Of a DNA stretch of 64,000 nt, positions 1 through 10,559 are shown in pieces (the stretch's first letter is position 1; every line of letters begins with the position of its first letter). The translations under genes were made by a program, and so were the position numbers. The notes beneath the pieces were generated by a model. The model was not told the DNA's origin. It worked only from the letters and a program-made list of their open reading frames with translations, and searched no databases. Source of the DNA: Burkholderiaceae bacterium (lineage in GTDB: Bacteria > Pseudomonadota > Gammaproteobacteria > Burkholderiales > Burkholderiaceae_C); contig CAKKRJ010000007.1 of assembly GCA_919902775.1 (NCBI GenBank), positions 186,001 through 250,000 on the forward strand, in the 5' to 3' direction.

Positions 1-2
1 CC

Positions 3-1136
3 ACGGACGACAAGGCACTGATGGCGAGGGCCCGGACCGTGACATCAGAAGACGTGCTCCTGATCCAGTACACATCAGGAACAACGTCCTTCCCCAAGGG
101 CGTCATGCTCTCGCACGCCAACATGCTGCTCGATGCCAGGGCTGCCGCGGTACGCATGGGCGTGCTCCCCTCAGACCGCTATTTCAGCATTCGCCCCTTC
201 TTTCACGTTGCGGGCAGCACGCTGTCTATTCTTGTCGCCCTGAGCACCGGCTGCTGCCTGCTGACGCTACCAAAATTCGACGTGAGCGAGAACCTGCGGG
301 TGTTGCAGGACGAACAGTGCACCTTGATTTCAGGCAACGACACCATCTTCCTCATGCTCATGGCACACGAAGATTTCGCCCGCACCCGGCTGCACTTGCG
401 AGGTGGGTGGGCTGCTGCTGGTCCTGAAGTGATGCAGAAGATCCATGATGTGATGGGTGCCACCGAAGTCTGCAATGCGTACGGTCAGTCTGAGGCATCG
501 CCCAACGTTCTGATGTCCCATCGACGCGATCCGATTGAGCTGCGCGTCTCCGGATTTTCCTATCCACACCCCGGCATTGACGTCCGTCTGGCCGATCCGA
601 ACACCGACGAACCGGTCGAATCCGAACAACACGGTGAGATCCAGGTCAAGGGCTGGAATGTCATGCGGGGCTACTACCAGCTGCCCGAAATGACAGCCAA
701 GGCCTTTACGTCAGACGGCTGGCTCAAGACGGGAGACCTGGGTGAGCGCGACGAACAGGGGCGCTTTCGCATGGTGGGTCGGCTCAAGGATCTCTATCGG
801 GTGGGTGGTGAGAACGTGGCTCCCGCAGAAGTGGAGGAAGTCCTTCACGCCCATCCGGCAGTCCAGCAGGCGCAAGTCATTGGTGTTCCGGACGCGCGCC
901 TGGGCGAGGTCACCGGTGCATTCGTGCTGCTCAAGCAAGGGCAGGCGGCCACCTCCGAAGATCTGGTTGATTGGTGCCGCCAGCGCTGTGCCAATTTCAA
1001 AGTGCCTCGCTATCTCGCGGTGGTCGATACCTTCGAGAACATCGGAATGACCGGCAGTTCGAAGATCCAGAAAAACAAACTGCGCGAACACGCCATCGCG
1101 CTTTGGCAACTGGACCAGACATCCTCAAAAGCCTGA
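3..1136 (+). CDS. AMP-dependent acyl-CoA synthetase/ligase, 5'-truncated by window edge
   Basis: ANL-superfamily adenylate-forming enzyme that activates a carboxylic acid to its acyl-CoA through an acyl-AMP. The frame is open from the first bases, so the true start lies upstream; the ATG at 21 is probably internal. Visible: the AMP-binding P-loop YTSGTTSFPKG close to the visible start, the YGQSEASP block, the hinge region GWLKTGDLGERDEQGRF followed by VGRLKDLYRVGGENV, and the C-terminal catalytic-lysine region GSSKIQKNKLRE. About 375 residues are present, so roughly the N-terminal quarter to third is missing. The next gene begins 10 bp downstream and encodes an HMG-CoA-lyase-like enzyme, followed by a thioesterase, suggesting an operon for acyl-CoA catabolism. 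The acid substrate cannot be read from the sequence. Confidence 0.93.
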   Translation, partial: TDDKALMARARTVTSEDVLLIQYTSGTTSFPKGVMLSHANMLLDARAAAVRMGVLPSDRYFSIRPFFHVAGSTLSILVALSTGCCLLTLPKFDVSENLRVLQDEQCTLISGNDTIFLMLMAHEDFARTRLHLRGGWAAAGPEVMQKIHDVMGATEVCNAYGQSEASPNVLMSHRRDPIELRVSGFSYPHPGIDVRLADPNTDEPVESEQHGEIQVKGWNVMRGYYQLPEMTAKAFTSDGWLKTGDLGERDEQGRFRMVGRLKDLYRVGGENVAPAEVEEVLHAHPAVQQAQVIGVPDARLGEVTGAFVLLKQGQAATSEDLVDWCRQRCANFKVPRYLAVVDTFENIGMTGSSKIQKNKLREHAIALWQLDQTSSKA

Positions 1137-1146
1137 GAGCGCTCCC

Positions 1147-2106
1147 ATGAAATCATCCCAGTCACCTGAACCCGAAGTGGTCCTATGCGAGTGCTTCGCC
1201 CGCGATGGACTCCAGCATGAGGCGGTCCACCTGTCCACGCAGGCCAAGGTCTCTCTGATTGATCGTTTTGCCACGCTGGGCTTTCGTCGCGTGGAGGCCA
1301 CCTCGTACTCCAACCCCAAGGTGATTCCCCAGTTCGGTGACGCCAGCGAAGTCTTGCGGACCTTGCCGCGGCGAACCGACGTTTTCTACAAGGCCACATG
1401 TGCCAATGTGCGGGCCGTTGAGCGCGCCCTGGCAGACAAGACCCAAGGTCATGGCGCCAACGAGATCAGTTTGCTGGTTTCAGCAACGGATACACATTCG
1501 CTCAAGAACCTGGCCCGTTCCAGGGAGGAGCAGTGGCGCAACATCGCCGACATGGTGGTTGCAGGCACGGGCCACTTTCGACTGGTGGGCACCATTTCCA
1601 TGGCCTTCGGTTGTCCGTTCGAAGGACGGGTGTCTGAGGCTTCGGTCTTGCGGGACGTTGATCGGTTTCTGGAGCTGGGGGTAGATCTCGTCACGCTGGG
1701 AGATACCACCGGAGTCGCGACACCCGTCAGCATCAAGAGACTTTTTAGAGACATGCTGTCAAACCGCTCTGGTGTCACGGCCATTGCACATCTTCACGAC
1801 ACCCGAGGCACAGCCCTGGCAAACAGTGTAGCTGCGCTGGAAGCAGGAGTCCGTTACTTCGACTGTGCGTTTGGTGGCGTCGGCGGCCACCCGGTCAAGG
1901 TGAAGTACGGTGGAGGCTACACGGGCAACGTTTGCACGGAAGACCTGGTCGATTTGTTCGAGTCGATGGGGGTGCACACCGGAATCGACAGGGCGGCACT
2001 GCTTGAAACAGCCCTGGCATGTGAAGACGCGTTGGGACGCGAACTGCAGGGACGCGTTACGCGAAGTGGGCTGAATCCATTGTTCGCCGAAGCAGGGACG
2101 GTATGA
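1147..2106 (+). CDS. HMG-CoA lyase-like aldolase (HMGL-like TIM barrel)
   Basis: A 319-aa member of the HMGL-like/DRE-TIM metallolyase family, which cleaves or condenses acyl-CoA-linked hydroxyacids (HMG-CoA lyase makes acetyl-CoA and acetoacetate). The N-terminal metal/substrate motif ARDGLQ and the metal-binding IAHLHDTRG motif are present, as is a C-terminal TGNVCTEDL stretch. The cysteine loop of classical HMG-CoA lyases (GGCP) reads GGHP here and is followed by a short insertion, so the catalytic Cys is replaced by His. The gene follows an acyl-CoA synthetase by 10 bp and overlaps the thioesterase start by 4 bp (ATGA). The fold is clear; the exact reaction is not, and a related acyl-CoA lyase is as plausible as HMG-CoA lyase itself. 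Confidence 0.85.
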   Translation: MKSSQSPEPEVVLCECFARDGLQHEAVHLSTQAKVSLIDRFATLGFRRVEATSYSNPKVIPQFGDASEVLRTLPRRTDVFYKATCANVRAVERALADKTQGHGANEISLLVSATDTHSLKNLARSREEQWRNIADMVVAGTGHFRLVGTISMAFGCPFEGRVSEASVLRDVDRFLELGVDLVTLGDTTGVATPVSIKRLFRDMLSNRSGVTAIAHLHDTRGTALANSVAALEAGVRYFDCAFGGVGGHPVKVKYGGGYTGNVCTEDLVDLFESMGVHTGIDRAALLETALACEDALGRELQGRVTRSGLNPLFAEAGTV

Positions 2107-2531
2107 CAGAAGCACCGCCCCCACAACGCCGCCCCTTGGAGACAGCGCCATTCACGGACTGGATGGAAGTTCACGAGGTGAAGGGAGATGGACGGCAGTT
2201 CTGTCTGCAGGTCAGGCAACGAAAGGAGCTGTGCAACCGCCATGGCGTCGTGCATGGAGGTGCTGTGGCCACCTTGCTGGACAGCGCCATGGCCCGCGCG
2301 GCCAGGTCGATGTCAGGCGTCGGTGAAATCGCAGGAACGGTTGACATTCAAGTTCAGTTTCTGCAGCCAGCGTCGGGATTGCTGACGGCCATCGGGCACG
2401 TTGAACACGCATCGAAGTCCCTCGCGTTTTGTCGTGGAGAAGTCCGCAACGAGGCGGGCGAGGCTGTCGCATTGGCCAGCGCGACCATGAAGCTGCGCCG
2501 GGCGTTCTCCTCTGCTGGCCATCAGGGCTGA
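2103..2531 (+). CDS. PaaI-family hotdog thioesterase
   Basis: A 142-aa single-hotdog protein of the PaaI/YbgC thioesterase group, which hydrolyses acyl- or aryl-CoA thioesters in the cytoplasm and often relieves CoA sequestration in catabolic pathways. The central signature HGVVHGGAVATLLDSAMA is intact and the length is normal. The start ATG overlaps the stop of the HMG-CoA-lyase-like gene (ATGA at 2103-2106), which implies translational coupling and membership of the same operon as the acyl-CoA synthetase. Its substrate is presumably an intermediate of that short pathway, but this is inference. Confidence 0.88.
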   Translation: MTEAPPPQRRPLETAPFTDWMEVHEVKGDGRQFCLQVRQRKELCNRHGVVHGGAVATLLDSAMARAARSMSGVGEIAGTVDIQVQFLQPASGLLTAIGHVEHASKSLAFCRGEVRNEAGEAVALASATMKLRRAFSSAGHQG

Positions 2532-2594
2532 ATGCCTTCGGCGACATGGCTGCCTTGCTCCCATGACCACAGCAAGTTTCAACAAACTCAATGG

Positions 2595-2609
2595 CACAAT
2601 GTTATTGTG
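2595..2609. promoter_or_regulatory. 15-bp palindrome, candidate MarR operator
   Basis: CACAAT-GTT-ATTGTG is a perfect 6-3-6 inverted repeat in the 132-bp gap between the thioesterase stop and the chosen MarR start, about 55 bp before that start. It lies in AT-rich sequence that could also hold the promoter. MarR proteins commonly bind such short dyads over their own promoter, so autoregulation is a reasonable inference. Confidence 0.45.
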
Positions 2610-2663
2610 GACAAAATAAACTTATCCTCTCGAGAAAAACCGGGCAAACGCGCGCAGAAGCCG

Positions 2664-3254
2664 ATGATCATCACGGATCTTCTTTCTTCACGACTGCATA
2701 CCTTGGCGGCGCTCTCTGCAGCGAGCACGTCTCTCCGGGTGGAGCGCAAATTTTCTTTGACACTGCTTGAATGGCGTTCACTGGGGCAATTGGCAGCTTT
2801 TGCACCGTTGTCGCTGAAGGATCTGGCCCATCGAGCGGGCATGGACAAGAGCTATGCGAGCCGCACAGTGTCAGGTCTCATTGAGCGGGGATTCATCGCC
2901 AGCGAGCGCAACGATGCGGACGCGCGGGGCGTCATGTTGACGTTGACGGCGAAAGGTCAAGCACTGTATCAACAAGTGATTGTGGATGCTGAGGCGCGCA
3001 ATGAACGGCTGCTGCGACCGCTCAGCAAAGAGGATCGTCAGCGGTTGATGACCAGTCTCACGGCCCTGACGGAAAGGGCACGACAAGTTCTTGATGAGGA
3101 GCGGCTGATTCAGGCTGGAAAGCTCAGCGATGCAGATGTCGAACCCGTGCTCGAAGTGCCTTTGTCTGCCCGTGACGTAGAAGCACAGATCGATATCGTT
3201 GAACTGCGTGGCTTGATAGATCGCCTTGGTCAGATTGTTCGCCCCTTTGGTTGA
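2664..3254 (+). CDS. MarR-family transcriptional regulator
   Basis: Winged-helix regulator of about 196 aa. The helix-turn-helix is seen in LKDLAHRAGMDKSYASRTVS followed by LIERGFIASERNDADARG, the DNA-binding helix and wing of MarR proteins. The frame is open back to 2532, but the residues before MIITDLLSSRLHTL look non-coding, and a palindrome at 2595-2609 lies in that stretch. I therefore chose the ATG at 2664, with a GTG at 2607 as the alternative. A C-terminal tail of about 40 residues extends past the usual dimerisation helix. The gene follows the acyl-CoA synthetase, lyase and thioesterase genes on the same strand and probably controls them; such MarR proteins often sense acyl-CoA or aryl-CoA ligands. 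Confidence 0.85.
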   Translation: MIITDLLSSRLHTLAALSAASTSLRVERKFSLTLLEWRSLGQLAAFAPLSLKDLAHRAGMDKSYASRTVSGLIERGFIASERNDADARGVMLTLTAKGQALYQQVIVDAEARNERLLRPLSKEDRQRLMTSLTALTERARQVLDEERLIQAGKLSDADVEPVLEVPLSARDVEAQIDIVELRGLIDRLGQIVRPFG

Positions 3255-6032
<2,778 letters not shown>

Positions 6033-6034
6033 CT

Positions 6035-7042
6035 ATGGCCATCAATGAATTGCGTTCCGTGTCCACCTTCATCAAGGCGGCCGAGCTGGGCAGCCTGCGC
6101 AAGGCCGCAGAGGACCTGGGCATCAGCCCTCAGGCCGCCAGCAAGGCGCTGGCGCAGCTGGAAAAACACCTGGCGGTGCGGCTGTTCCACCGCACCACCC
6201 GCGTCATGTCCCTGACGGACGCCGGCCAACGTCTGCTCGAAGAGGTGCAACCGGCCCTGCTGGGGGTGCAGCGCGCGCTGGCAAAGGCCAGGACCACCAG
6301 TGACGAAATTGCCGGTCCGCTGCGCATCGCCGGGCCGCGCACCACGTTTCAACCCATTCTCTGGTCGCTGATTGAGGAGTTTTGCGATCGCTATCCCGGC
6401 ATCCAGCCCGATGTGCTGCTGGAAGACCGGGTGGGCAACTGGGTGGAGGACCGGGTCGATGTGGGCTTTCGCCTGGGGCCTTCAGCGGATGAGGGCGTGA
6501 TTGCGCGTCGGTTGTTTCCGCTGCAACTGGTGATCTGTGGCGCACCGGCTTATTTCGAACGCCATGGCGTGCCGGAATCGCTATCGGCGCTTTCTGGTCA
6601 CCGCTGCAGCGTGTTTCGCCATCCGGCCACCGGTCGGATTGCGCCCTGGCATGTGATGTTGGACGGGCAGCTGGTGGAACAGCCGGTGGTGCCGGCCATC
6701 ATCAGCAACGACGAGGTGCTGGAGTTGCATGCGGTGGTGGCAGGCAAGGTGCTGGGGCAGCTGGCCGGCGCCACGGCCGCACCCTACATCCGCACTGGCC
6801 AGTTGCTGCCCATTCTGCTGGACCACATGCCCGATATCGCCAGTTACTTTGTCTACTTTGGCAGCCGCAAAGCGCAGCCGGCACGGGCCCGCGCCTTTGT
6901 CGACCTGGCGGTCGAACGCTTGACGAATTGCCCGCAGTACACGCTGAGCAGCAAAGAGCTTTCCCGCGCAAAGAGCCAGCTACCCAGCTTGATTCGCTCG
7001 CGTACATCCACACATGGCAAACAAGGCACGAAATCTCAATAG
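6035..7042 (+). CDS. LysR-family regulator, divergent from aldo/keto reductases
   Basis: A 335-aa LTTR with the N-terminal winged helix (helix-turn-helix GSLRKAAEDLGISPQAASKA, about residues 18-37) and a C-terminal substrate-binding domain. A strong AGGAGGAG site precedes the ATG. The tail after about residue 300 is Ser/Arg-rich and longer than usual. It is most like the LTTR subgroup with GRTTR-type sequences after the HTH (here LFHRTTRVMSLTDAG). Its position facing the two aldo/keto reductase genes indicates that it regulates them; the inducer is unknown. Confidence 0.92.
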   Translation: MAINELRSVSTFIKAAELGSLRKAAEDLGISPQAASKALAQLEKHLAVRLFHRTTRVMSLTDAGQRLLEEVQPALLGVQRALAKARTTSDEIAGPLRIAGPRTTFQPILWSLIEEFCDRYPGIQPDVLLEDRVGNWVEDRVDVGFRLGPSADEGVIARRLFPLQLVICGAPAYFERHGVPESLSALSGHRCSVFRHPATGRIAPWHVMLDGQLVEQPVVPAIISNDEVLELHAVVAGKVLGQLAGATAAPYIRTGQLLPILLDHMPDIASYFVYFGSRKAQPARARAFVDLAVERLTNCPQYTLSSKELSRAKSQLPSLIRSRTSTHGKQGTKSQ

Positions 7043-7164
7043 ATTGCGGTCATCGGCGCTGACACCCTGGGCGAGCGACGGGTCAAGAATGTTGTAAGCG
7101 TCCGCGCCATGCCGTTGTCTCCACCGAATATTGGGGCCGTCTTTTGGTGGTCGTGCAGATGGTC

Positions 7165-7866
7165 TCAGAAGTAAGCCTTCTCGAGAATTTCAGGCCGGGC
7201 TTTCAACTCGCTGGCCAGGCCCGAATACTGAACCTTTCCTGTTCTCATCACCGTGACCGAAGTGGCAACCGATAACGCGACCTCGGTGAATTGTTCGACC
7301 AGCAAGACACCGGTCCCTTTTTCCAAAAGAAGTGCAAGGGTTTTGACCAAGCGTTTGACGATCAGTGGTGCCAGGCCGAGTGACATTTCATCGATCAACA
7401 GGTAGCGCGGTTGCGCCATCAGCGCGTGACCGATGGCAAGCATCTGCTGCTGTCCACCTGACATGGTGCCGGCCAACTGCCGTTTGCGTTCCGCCAGTTC
7501 GGGAAATAACGCATAAGTTTCGCGCATTGTGCGGTCAAGTTCAGCTCCACTGAGCATCGAACCCGCCACGCGAAGGTTGTCATGGACCGAGAGTCGTGAC
7601 AAGACCCTGTGACCTTCTGGCACGGCGGCCACACCGGCGAGTCGAACGGCATCGGGCGTGCAACCGTGAATGGAGCGTCCGTCCACCGTGACCGTTCCTC
7701 GAGCGATGGGCAACATACCGGCGATGGCCAAGACAAGCTCGGATTTGCCGGCACCATTTGCACCGAGCACGGCCGTCACTTTTCCTGGATCGACCGTGAC
7801 CGATGCGCCCCTGACCAGTTCCCTGCCGCTGCTGAAAACGGAAATGTCTTCCACCACAAGTGCCAT
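7165..7866 (-). CDS. livF: Branched-chain amino-acid-type ABC transporter ATPase, LivF-like
   Basis: A 233-aa cytoplasmic ATPase of the HAAT (Liv) transporter family. Walker A GANGAGKSEL, ABC signature TMSGGQQQML and Walker B YLLIDEMSLGLAP are all present. The start at 7866 shares one base with the stop of the preceding LivG-like gene (TGATG), so an open frame extending to 7983 is a shadow. It is the last gene of a seven-gene minus-strand operon that also encodes an aldehyde dehydrogenase and a GMC dehydrogenase. The transported solute is therefore more likely an alcohol-pathway substrate or acid than leucine. The symbol denotes family only. Confidence 0.93.
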   Translation of the reverse strand: MALVVEDISVFSSGRELVRGASVTVDPGKVTAVLGANGAGKSELVLAIAGMLPIARGTVTVDGRSIHGCTPDAVRLAGVAAVPEGHRVLSRLSVHDNLRVAGSMLSGAELDRTMRETYALFPELAERKRQLAGTMSGGQQQMLAIGHALMAQPRYLLIDEMSLGLAPLIVKRLVKTLALLLEKGTGVLLVEQFTEVALSVATSVTVMRTGKVQYSGLASELKARPEILEKAYF

Positions 7867-8579
7867 CAGTTCACCTCTTCCATTCCCAGATACGCCGCTT
7901 GGACATTGGGGTCTTCCAACACCGTCTGCGTCGGGCCTAACGCAATACGCCGGCCAAAGTCGAGCACCAGCGTTTGTTCGCAAATGCGGGAGATCAAGTC
8001 CACGTCGTGGTCAATCAACAAGGTTGAGGCCCCCGTGAGCGGGTGTATTTTCAAAATCAGGTCGCCGAGATGCTGGGTTTCTTCCTGGGTGAGACCACCA
8101 GCAGGTTCATCCAGCATGACGATCTTCGGGCTGCCAACGAGGCATCGCGCCACATCGGTGAGTCGACGCTCATAGGTGTTCAAAGTAGCAGCCAAAGTAT
8201 GGGCGCGACCTTCCAGTCCACAGACACGCAGAGCATTCTCGGCATCGGCCCTTTTTTGGCTAGAGCTTCCTGGCAGCGTGTCGAGCATCACGCGCAGGTT
8301 GTCGATCACGCTCAGGTCATCCGCGATTTGTTCACGCTGAAATGATCGCCTCAAACCCCAGCGGGCACGCTGGTGTGGCGATAGACGCGAAATAACTTCG
8401 CCGTTGTAGAGAATGCTTCCTGCGGCCGGCAAAAAACCGGAGACCACATTCATGGTGGTGGTCTTGCCGGCACCATTCGGTCCAATGATGCCGGAGACGG
8501 GGGCGGTGAACACGGCGGAGACCGCGTCCAACGCCGTCACACCTCCGAAACGCACCGTCAGGTCTTTGAGTTCAATCAC
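7866..8579 (-). CDS. livG: Branched-chain amino-acid-type ABC transporter ATPase, LivG-like
   Basis: A 237-aa ABC ATPase pairing with the LivF-like subunit. Walker A GPNGAGKTTT and Walker B IVMLDEPAGGLT are canonical. The position of the ABC signature reads LNTYERRLTDVARCL instead of the LSYGQQRRLEIARAL-like sequence of typical LivG, so one of the two composite ATP sites may be catalytically weak. It overlaps the permease gene by 4 bp upstream and LivF by 1 bp downstream, showing tight translational coupling. Confidence 0.92.
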   Translation of the reverse strand: MIELKDLTVRFGGVTALDAVSAVFTAPVSGIIGPNGAGKTTTMNVVSGFLPAAGSILYNGEVISRLSPHQRARWGLRRSFQREQIADDLSVIDNLRVMLDTLPGSSSQKRADAENALRVCGLEGRAHTLAATLNTYERRLTDVARCLVGSPKIVMLDEPAGGLTQEETQHLGDLILKIHPLTGASTLLIDHDVDLISRICEQTLVLDFGRRIALGPTQTVLEDPNVQAAYLGMEEVN

Positions 8580-9550
8580 GACTTTTGCCCTCCGCGCCCG
8601 CGCAGCAATCCGTGTATTTGCCCGGCAATGCCATCGGGGGCCGTCATCAAGGCATGCAATAGTGCGGCACCAAAGAAGACCAACGTCAGGTCCGCATCCC
8701 AGCCCCAGTTATTGAACAAACCTGGCAGCACACGGTAGAGCACCCCAGCAAGCACGGCACCGAGCCAGAAACGTGCGCCCCCCACCACCGCCAGCGCAAA
8801 GAGCATGATGGACTCCGATGCTCGAAAGGTGGCTGGATCGAGCAGGCCCAATGCACCCGCCAGCAAACCGCCTGCCGTTCCGGCGAGCAGTCCTGACAGG
8901 CCAAAGGCCCAAGCTTTGTAATACACCACGCTGACGCCTGAGGACATTGCAGCGGCTTCAGAGCGGCGAATCATGGCCCAGGCACGCCCGGGTGCCGATT
9001 GACGGTGCCACTCGATCACCGCGAAACCCAGTACCAACATACCGATGACATAGCGCAAGTAATCGGCATCGCTCTGGGCCAGCAGAGGACGCCTAAATGG
9101 TGCAGCCACTGACGGCAGCACACCCCAGAAACCCTCACCTCCGTTGGGAAATCGAAAGGTAGAAAAGACGATTTCCAGTCCACTGGCGGCCATCAGGGTG
9201 ATGAGTGCCAGGTACAGCCCACGCATACGCAAAGCGGGCAGCGCGAGTACCCAACCAAACACGGTTGTGACCGCAGCAGCAATGGCCAGATTGATTTCAA
9301 ATGGCCAGTCAAATCCGTGGTTGAGACGCAGCACCACCCAACCGCCCACGCCCATCAAACCCACTTGGGCCAGCGAGACCATGCCTAGCCGGGCATACAT
9401 GAACCCGGCCCCAGCCGCAGCGATTGAAAAGCACACAGCTGACGTCAATATTTTGATCCACTGCCCACCGAGAATCATGGGAAGAAACGCCATGATCGCC
9501 GCCGCGGCCATCAACAGCATGGCGGTGCCAAACGTCACACGCGGTTTCAT
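8576..9550 (-). CDS. livM: Liv-type ABC transporter permease, LivM-like
   Basis: A 324-aa inner-membrane permease, strongly hydrophobic throughout with about eight to ten membrane segments. It has the Gly-rich LSGLLAGTAGGLLAGALG region followed by SESIMLFALAVVGGARFWLGAVLAG, which matches the cytoplasmic loop and late helices of LivM/LivH permeases. Start and stop both overlap neighbouring genes by 4 bp (LivH-like upstream, LivG-like downstream). It forms the membrane pore with LivH. Confidence 0.93.
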   Translation of the reverse strand: MKPRVTFGTAMLLMAAAAIMAFLPMILGGQWIKILTSAVCFSIAAAGAGFMYARLGMVSLAQVGLMGVGGWVVLRLNHGFDWPFEINLAIAAAVTTVFGWVLALPALRMRGLYLALITLMAASGLEIVFSTFRFPNGGEGFWGVLPSVAAPFRRPLLAQSDADYLRYVIGMLVLGFAVIEWHRQSAPGRAWAMIRRSEAAAMSSGVSVVYYKAWAFGLSGLLAGTAGGLLAGALGLLDPATFRASESIMLFALAVVGGARFWLGAVLAGVLYRVLPGLFNNWGWDADLTLVFFGAALLHALMTAPDGIAGQIHGLLRGRGGQKS

Positions 9551-10491
9551 TCATCTCTCCCAAAAAGAAGTCGATTCCCGCTTTGTAGAAGAACAAGCAT
9601 GGCGATGGCAACGACAAACGGTGCCACCGTACGCACCGATTTCAGCCACGGCGACAAGGTGAGCAACGATTCCAGAACCCCGATGAAAAGACCGCCGATC
9701 AACACCATGCCGAGACTGTCCAGCCGTCCGCAGATCGCAGCGGCAATAGAGGGAATAACGACAAAGGTGATGATGTTGGGCTCGAGGCGAACCAGGTCGC
9801 CGAACATCAAGCCGGTGAAGCCAGCGATGAATCCGGCCATGCCCCAAGCGATGGTCTCTACCTTCAAAATCCGCACACCGATCAGCGATGAAATATGGCG
9901 ATCGTTGGCCAAAGCGCGCATTTGCAAGCCCATGCGCGTGTGTTCCAGATAGACCCATATGCCGATGACCAGTGCCACTGTGGTGAGGAAAACGATCAGT
10001 CGCGTGACCGTCACGCGAAGTCCCAGCAGACGAATCGCCATCTGGTCACTTGGCAAGGTGAAGGATCGAACATCGTCATCCCAGACAAACGATGTTGCAC
10101 CAAGAACAATCAGCGCAAATCCCAGTGTGGCAACCGCCTTGACCACCGTGTCCCTTGCTGCCAGGTGGGGTGCGATCAAACGCCCATAGAACAACGAAAG
10201 GCCAGTGGCAAGCGCCAGACCGGCAACCCATGTCATCGGTTCATACCAACCCCACTGCCCCAGCTGCCACGCCAACATAACGCCTGCAGCCCCCATGGCC
10301 CCACTGGCAAAGTTGAGCACGCCGGTCGTGCGGTACAACACCACCAGACCAACGCCGCCCAATGCGTACAACGAACCAACCGCCATCCCGGACACAACAA
10401 ACAGGCCAATGACGGCAAGCGGTTTGCCCCATGCCACAAGGGTGCACGCCAATCCCATTGCCAAGATAAATGTGGCCTGTTTAGATTTCAT
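9547..10491 (-). CDS. livH: Liv-type ABC transporter permease, LivH-like
   Basis: A 314-aa polytopic permease, partner of the LivM-like protein. The N-terminal stretch LYALGGVGLVVLYRTTGVLN is the LivH signature (small-residue-rich helix followed by the R-T-T-G-V-L-N-F-A-S-G loop). ALANDRHISSLIGVRI and the following MAGFIAGFTGLMFG match the conserved coupling loop region. It is separated by 68 bp from the solute-binding-protein gene and overlaps livM by 4 bp. Confidence 0.93.
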   Translation of the reverse strand: MKSKQATFILAMGLACTLVAWGKPLAVIGLFVVSGMAVGSLYALGGVGLVVLYRTTGVLNFASGAMGAAGVMLAWQLGQWGWYEPMTWVAGLALATGLSLFYGRLIAPHLAARDTVVKAVATLGFALIVLGATSFVWDDDVRSFTLPSDQMAIRLLGLRVTVTRLIVFLTTVALVIGIWVYLEHTRMGLQMRALANDRHISSLIGVRILKVETIAWGMAGFIAGFTGLMFGDLVRLEPNIITFVVIPSIAAAICGRLDSLGMVLIGGLFIGVLESLLTLSPWLKSVRTVAPFVVAIAMLVLLQSGNRLLFGRDE

Positions 10492-10559
10492 AGTTCCTCA
10501 CAACCGCGGCATGCAGACCTCGTGAGCAAGCCCACCAAGCCGCATGCCGAGGCATTGGG

